NCBI GenBank assembly: GCA_021107975.1
Contig: JAIORT010000576.1
Location: 1-9,576, forward strand
Reading direction: 5' to 3'
From: Bacteroidales bacterium
GTDB taxonomy: Bacteria; Bacteroidota; Bacteroidia; Bacteroidales; JAADJA01
Length of the DNA: 9,576 bases
Position 1 is the first letter of the stretch; every line of letters begins with the position of its first letter. A program made the position numbers and the translations under genes. The notes beneath the pieces were generated by a model that did no database searches, had not been told where the DNA came from, and saw nothing but the letters and a program-made list of their open reading frames with translations. This document shows positions 7,268-9,576 of the stretch, piece by piece.

Positions 7268-7283
7268 CATTGATATGACTTTG
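7258..7283 (+). promoter_or_regulatory. Possible weak promoter for the receptor gene
   Basis: TGACTTTG at 7276-7283 matches the -7 consensus TAnnTTTG except at the second base. TTG at 7258-7260 lies 15 bases before it, the same spacing as in the promoter of the upstream gene. The receptor may have its own start site 25 to 30 bases before its ATG, or be read through from 6671. Confidence 0.25.
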
Positions 7284-7312
7284 TAATTCAGAAATTTAAA
7301 AATTATAATATT

Positions 7313-9576
7313 ATGAAAACAAAAATATTTTCAACAGTTATATTACTGTTTATGTTTTTATCTGATTTATATTCACAGGAAATTCATGGTTATGTTTATG
7401 AATTAGATAAAAATAATAATGAAGTTGCTATTCCGGGAGTAAATGTTTATTGGGAAAATACATTGAAAGGAATAAGCACAAATGCAGAAGGGCACTTTGA
7501 ACTTATGTATCCCGAAAAAGCAAATCCGGATCATTATAATCTTGTGATTAGTTTTATCGGATATGAAAATGACACTCTGCTTATTGAGAGAAAACAGTTA
7601 GAAACGAAAAAAAATGATGGAGATAATGATGATCATGAACATCTAAAGATCATTTTATCATTAAATAAGGAGCTTCAGGAAATTGAGATTATTAGTAAAG
7701 CTTCGGGTACTCATTATTCGAGGATAAATCCCATCCTGACAAGTGAGATCACAGGAACCGAATTAAGAAAAGCAGCCTGCTGTAATCTTTCCGAAAGTTT
7801 TACTACAAATGCTTCTGTGGATGTTTCGTATAGCGATGCCATTTCGGGAGCTAAACAAATAAAATTACTCGGACTGGCTGGAATGTACAGCCAGATATTG
7901 ATAGAAAATCTTCCTAACCTGAGAGGTCTTGCTACTTCTTATGGACTGGGATATATTCCGGGAAACTGGATGGAATCCATTCAAATTTCGAAAGGAACTT
8001 CCTCTGTAAAAAATGGTTATGAATCAATTTCGGGACAGATAAATGTGGAATTTAAAAAACCTGATTCGGATGAGAAATTTTTCTTTAATACTTACACAAA
8101 TAATTTTGGTAAACTTGAAGGAAATATAAATTCTGCAATCAAGGTTAACGACAACTGGAGTACAATCCTTCTTGTTCATGGCGAGAATCTTCAAAATAAA
8201 ATTGATAATAATGAAGATAATTTCCTTGATATTCCTTTGATAAAGCAATACAATGTTTTAAACCGGTGGAAATATACCGGCAATAAAAATATCAGAGGGC
8301 AATTTGGGATTAAAATTCTTGAAGAGAAGAGAAGTGGTGGAGAAATAGATTTTGAGAATTTTATGGATGTTCAAAATACCGATTATTACGGATTTGATAT
8401 TAACACAAAACGCTATGAATTATTTACAAAATCTGCCTATCTTTTTAATCGTCCGCATACTAATATTGCTTTAATTCAATCATTTATTCATCACCGGCAA
8501 AATTCCTTTTTCGGTTTGAATAATTATGATGGGATCGAAGATAATTATTATGCTAATCTGATGTTCCAATCATATATCGGAAACACAAATCATACTTTTA
8601 CAACAGGTTTGAGTTATGTTTACGATAATTTTGATGAGTCCCTGAATGACAGTCTTTTTTCGAGAAAAGAAATTGTTCCAGGAAGCTTCTTTGAATATAC
8701 TTACAAAAATCACGATAAATTAACAGTGATTTTAAGTATGAGGACTGATTTTCATAATATTTATGGAACATTTTTGACACCGCGTTTTCACTTTAAATAT
8801 GATTTGAATGAAAAAACGATTATTAGAGGATCAGCAGGAAAAGGGTACAGAACTCCAAATGTAATTGCTGATAATAATTTTCTTTTGATAAGTTCAAGAA
8901 AGCTCAATATCAGTAATGATTTAAAGATGGAAGAAGCATGGAACTACGGTATAAACCTGACAAAATATTTTAAGATTTTTTCACGTGAATTAACTTTCAA
9001 CATTGAGTTATATCGCACCGATTTTGTCAACCAGGCTATTATCGACCGCGATCAGGATATAAAGAGTATTTATATTTATAACCTTGACGGGAAATCTTAT
9101 TCTAATTCTTATCAGGTAGAAGCCAACTATGAGCTATTTAAGGGTTTTGATATCCTGGCAGCTTTTAGGTACAATGATGTAAAAATGACTATTAATAATG
9201 AACTCGCCCAAAAACCTTTGGTAAATAAATACAAAGGTTTGATCAATTTGTCTTATGCAACAAATCTTAATAAATGGCAATTTGATTTCACAACTCAATT
9301 TAACGGCGATAGCAGAATTCCATCAACAGATGGAAATCCTGAAATGTATCGTAGAGATACAGAATCTCCGGCTTATACGATTATCAATGCTCAAATAACA
9401 AAATATTTCAGGAAATGGGAAATTTATATTGGTGGCGAAAATCTAACAAATTTTAAACAGGAAGATCCCATCATTGCTGCAGATGACCCTTTCGGGGAAT
9501 ATTTTGATTCTTCTTTGGTCTGGGGACCAATATTAGGTAGAAAAATATATGCAGGAATACGAGTTAAATTAAATTA
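7313..9576 (+). CDS. TonB-dependent outer-membrane receptor with Cys-Cys plug motif, probable metal uptake
   Basis: The frame is open for 754 codons and ends ...AGIRVKLN followed by TA, so only the last base of the stop codon is missing. Residues 1-21 are a signal peptide with likely cleavage before Q22 (LYS-QE). Residues 23-98 form a carboxypeptidase-regulatory-like domain (PGVNVYWENTLKGISTNAEG). Residues 101-110 are an acidic, His-containing insert (NDGDNDDHEH). A TonB-box-like stretch lies near 121-132 (LQEIEIISKASG). The plug, to about 250, has the striking AACCNLSESF with C156-C157, then SYSDAISGAKQIKLLGL and KNGYESISGQINVEFKKP. The remainder is the beta-barrel, including GKGYRTPNVIADNN and, near the end, IYIGGENLTNF. 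The receptor would import a ligand through the outer membrane using TonB energy. The Cys-Cys plug wording belongs to a Bacteroidota subgroup I associate with HYC_CC_PP and HMA-domain genes. A transition-metal ligand is an inference. The leader lacks a Shine-Dalgarno. Confidence 0.92.
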   Translation, partial: MKTKIFSTVILLFMFLSDLYSQEIHGYVYELDKNNNEVAIPGVNVYWENTLKGISTNAEGHFELMYPEKANPDHYNLVISFIGYENDTLLIERKQLETKKNDGDNDDHEHLKIILSLNKELQEIEIISKASGTHYSRINPILTSEITGTELRKAACCNLSESFTTNASVDVSYSDAISGAKQIKLLGLAGMYSQILIENLPNLRGLATSYGLGYIPGNWMESIQISKGTSSVKNGYESISGQINVEFKKPDSDEKFFFNTYTNNFGKLEGNINSAIKVNDNWSTILLVHGENLQNKIDNNEDNFLDIPLIKQYNVLNRWKYTGNKNIRGQFGIKILEEKRSGGEIDFENFMDVQNTDYYGFDINTKRYELFTKSAYLFNRPHTNIALIQSFIHHRQNSFFGLNNYDGIEDNYYANLMFQSYIGNTNHTFTTGLSYVYDNFDESLNDSLFSRKEIVPGSFFEYTYKNHDKLTVILSMRTDFHNIYGTFLTPRFHFKYDLNEKTIIRGSAGKGYRTPNVIADNNFLLISSRKLNISNDLKMEEAWNYGINLTKYFKIFSRELTFNIELYRTDFVNQAIIDRDQDIKSIYIYNLDGKSYSNSYQVEANYELFKGFDILAAFRYNDVKMTINNELAQKPLVNKYKGLINLSYATNLNKWQFDFTTQFNGDSRIPSTDGNPEMYRRDTESPAYTIINAQITKYFRKWEIYIGGENLTNFKQEDPIIAADDPFGEYFDSSLVWGPILGRKIYAGIRVKLN

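Noticed and set aside
8024..8780. Minus-strand frames at 8024-8248 and 8598-8780
   Set aside because: They lie inside the TonB receptor gene, which is open throughout and has convincing domain motifs.
1..9576. tRNA or rRNA genes, CRISPR arrays, insertion sequences
   Set aside because: No cloverleaf, regular spaced repeat, transposase frame or terminal inverted repeat was seen by eye on either strand.

Overview
The window most likely comes from a member of the Bacteroidota. The start codons mostly lack Shine-Dalgarno sequences and sit behind A/T-rich leaders. Two intergenic regions carry the phylum's -7 promoter element, TAnnTTTG. The last gene is a TonB-dependent receptor with the N-terminal carboxypeptidase-regulatory-like domain typical of this phylum. 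It is preceded by a HYC_CC_PP-type small cysteine protein, a family I associate with Bacteroidota. Everything recognised lies on the plus strand.

Bases 1 to 5974 hold a tightly packed V-type (A/V-type) ATPase operon in the order A, B, D, I, K. Subunit A is cut by the window edge and lacks only its first few residues. A/B and D/I overlap at their stop/start codons, and I/K are 12 bases apart. A and B form the catalytic head, D the central shaft, I the membrane stator half-channel and K the rotor ring. No separate C, F or G genes lie between these genes, as in the compact spirochaete/chlamydia/Bacteroidota version of the operon, where E and a C-like DUF2764 gene usually lie upstream of A. The K proteolipid keeps the full set of side chains that bind sodium in the Enterococcus hirae ring, so a sodium-coupled enzyme is plausible.

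Bases 5975 to 6697 are a transition zone. It holds one small, probably independently transcribed protein with two CPxC pairs (likely zinc ribbon). Its best start is at 6065, because a -7 promoter element lies between 6008 and that codon. After it comes a 213-base, very A/T-rich non-coding stretch with several inverted repeats and a second -7 element.

Bases 6698 to 9576 are visibly richer in A+T and encode a two-gene module: the HYC_CC_PP protein (periplasmic or membrane-anchored) and a TonB-dependent outer-membrane receptor whose plug also has a Cys-Cys pair. The receptor is essentially complete: the window stops two bases into what is almost certainly its stop codon. The pair probably handles a transition metal, perhaps copper, but the substrate is inferred and not proven.
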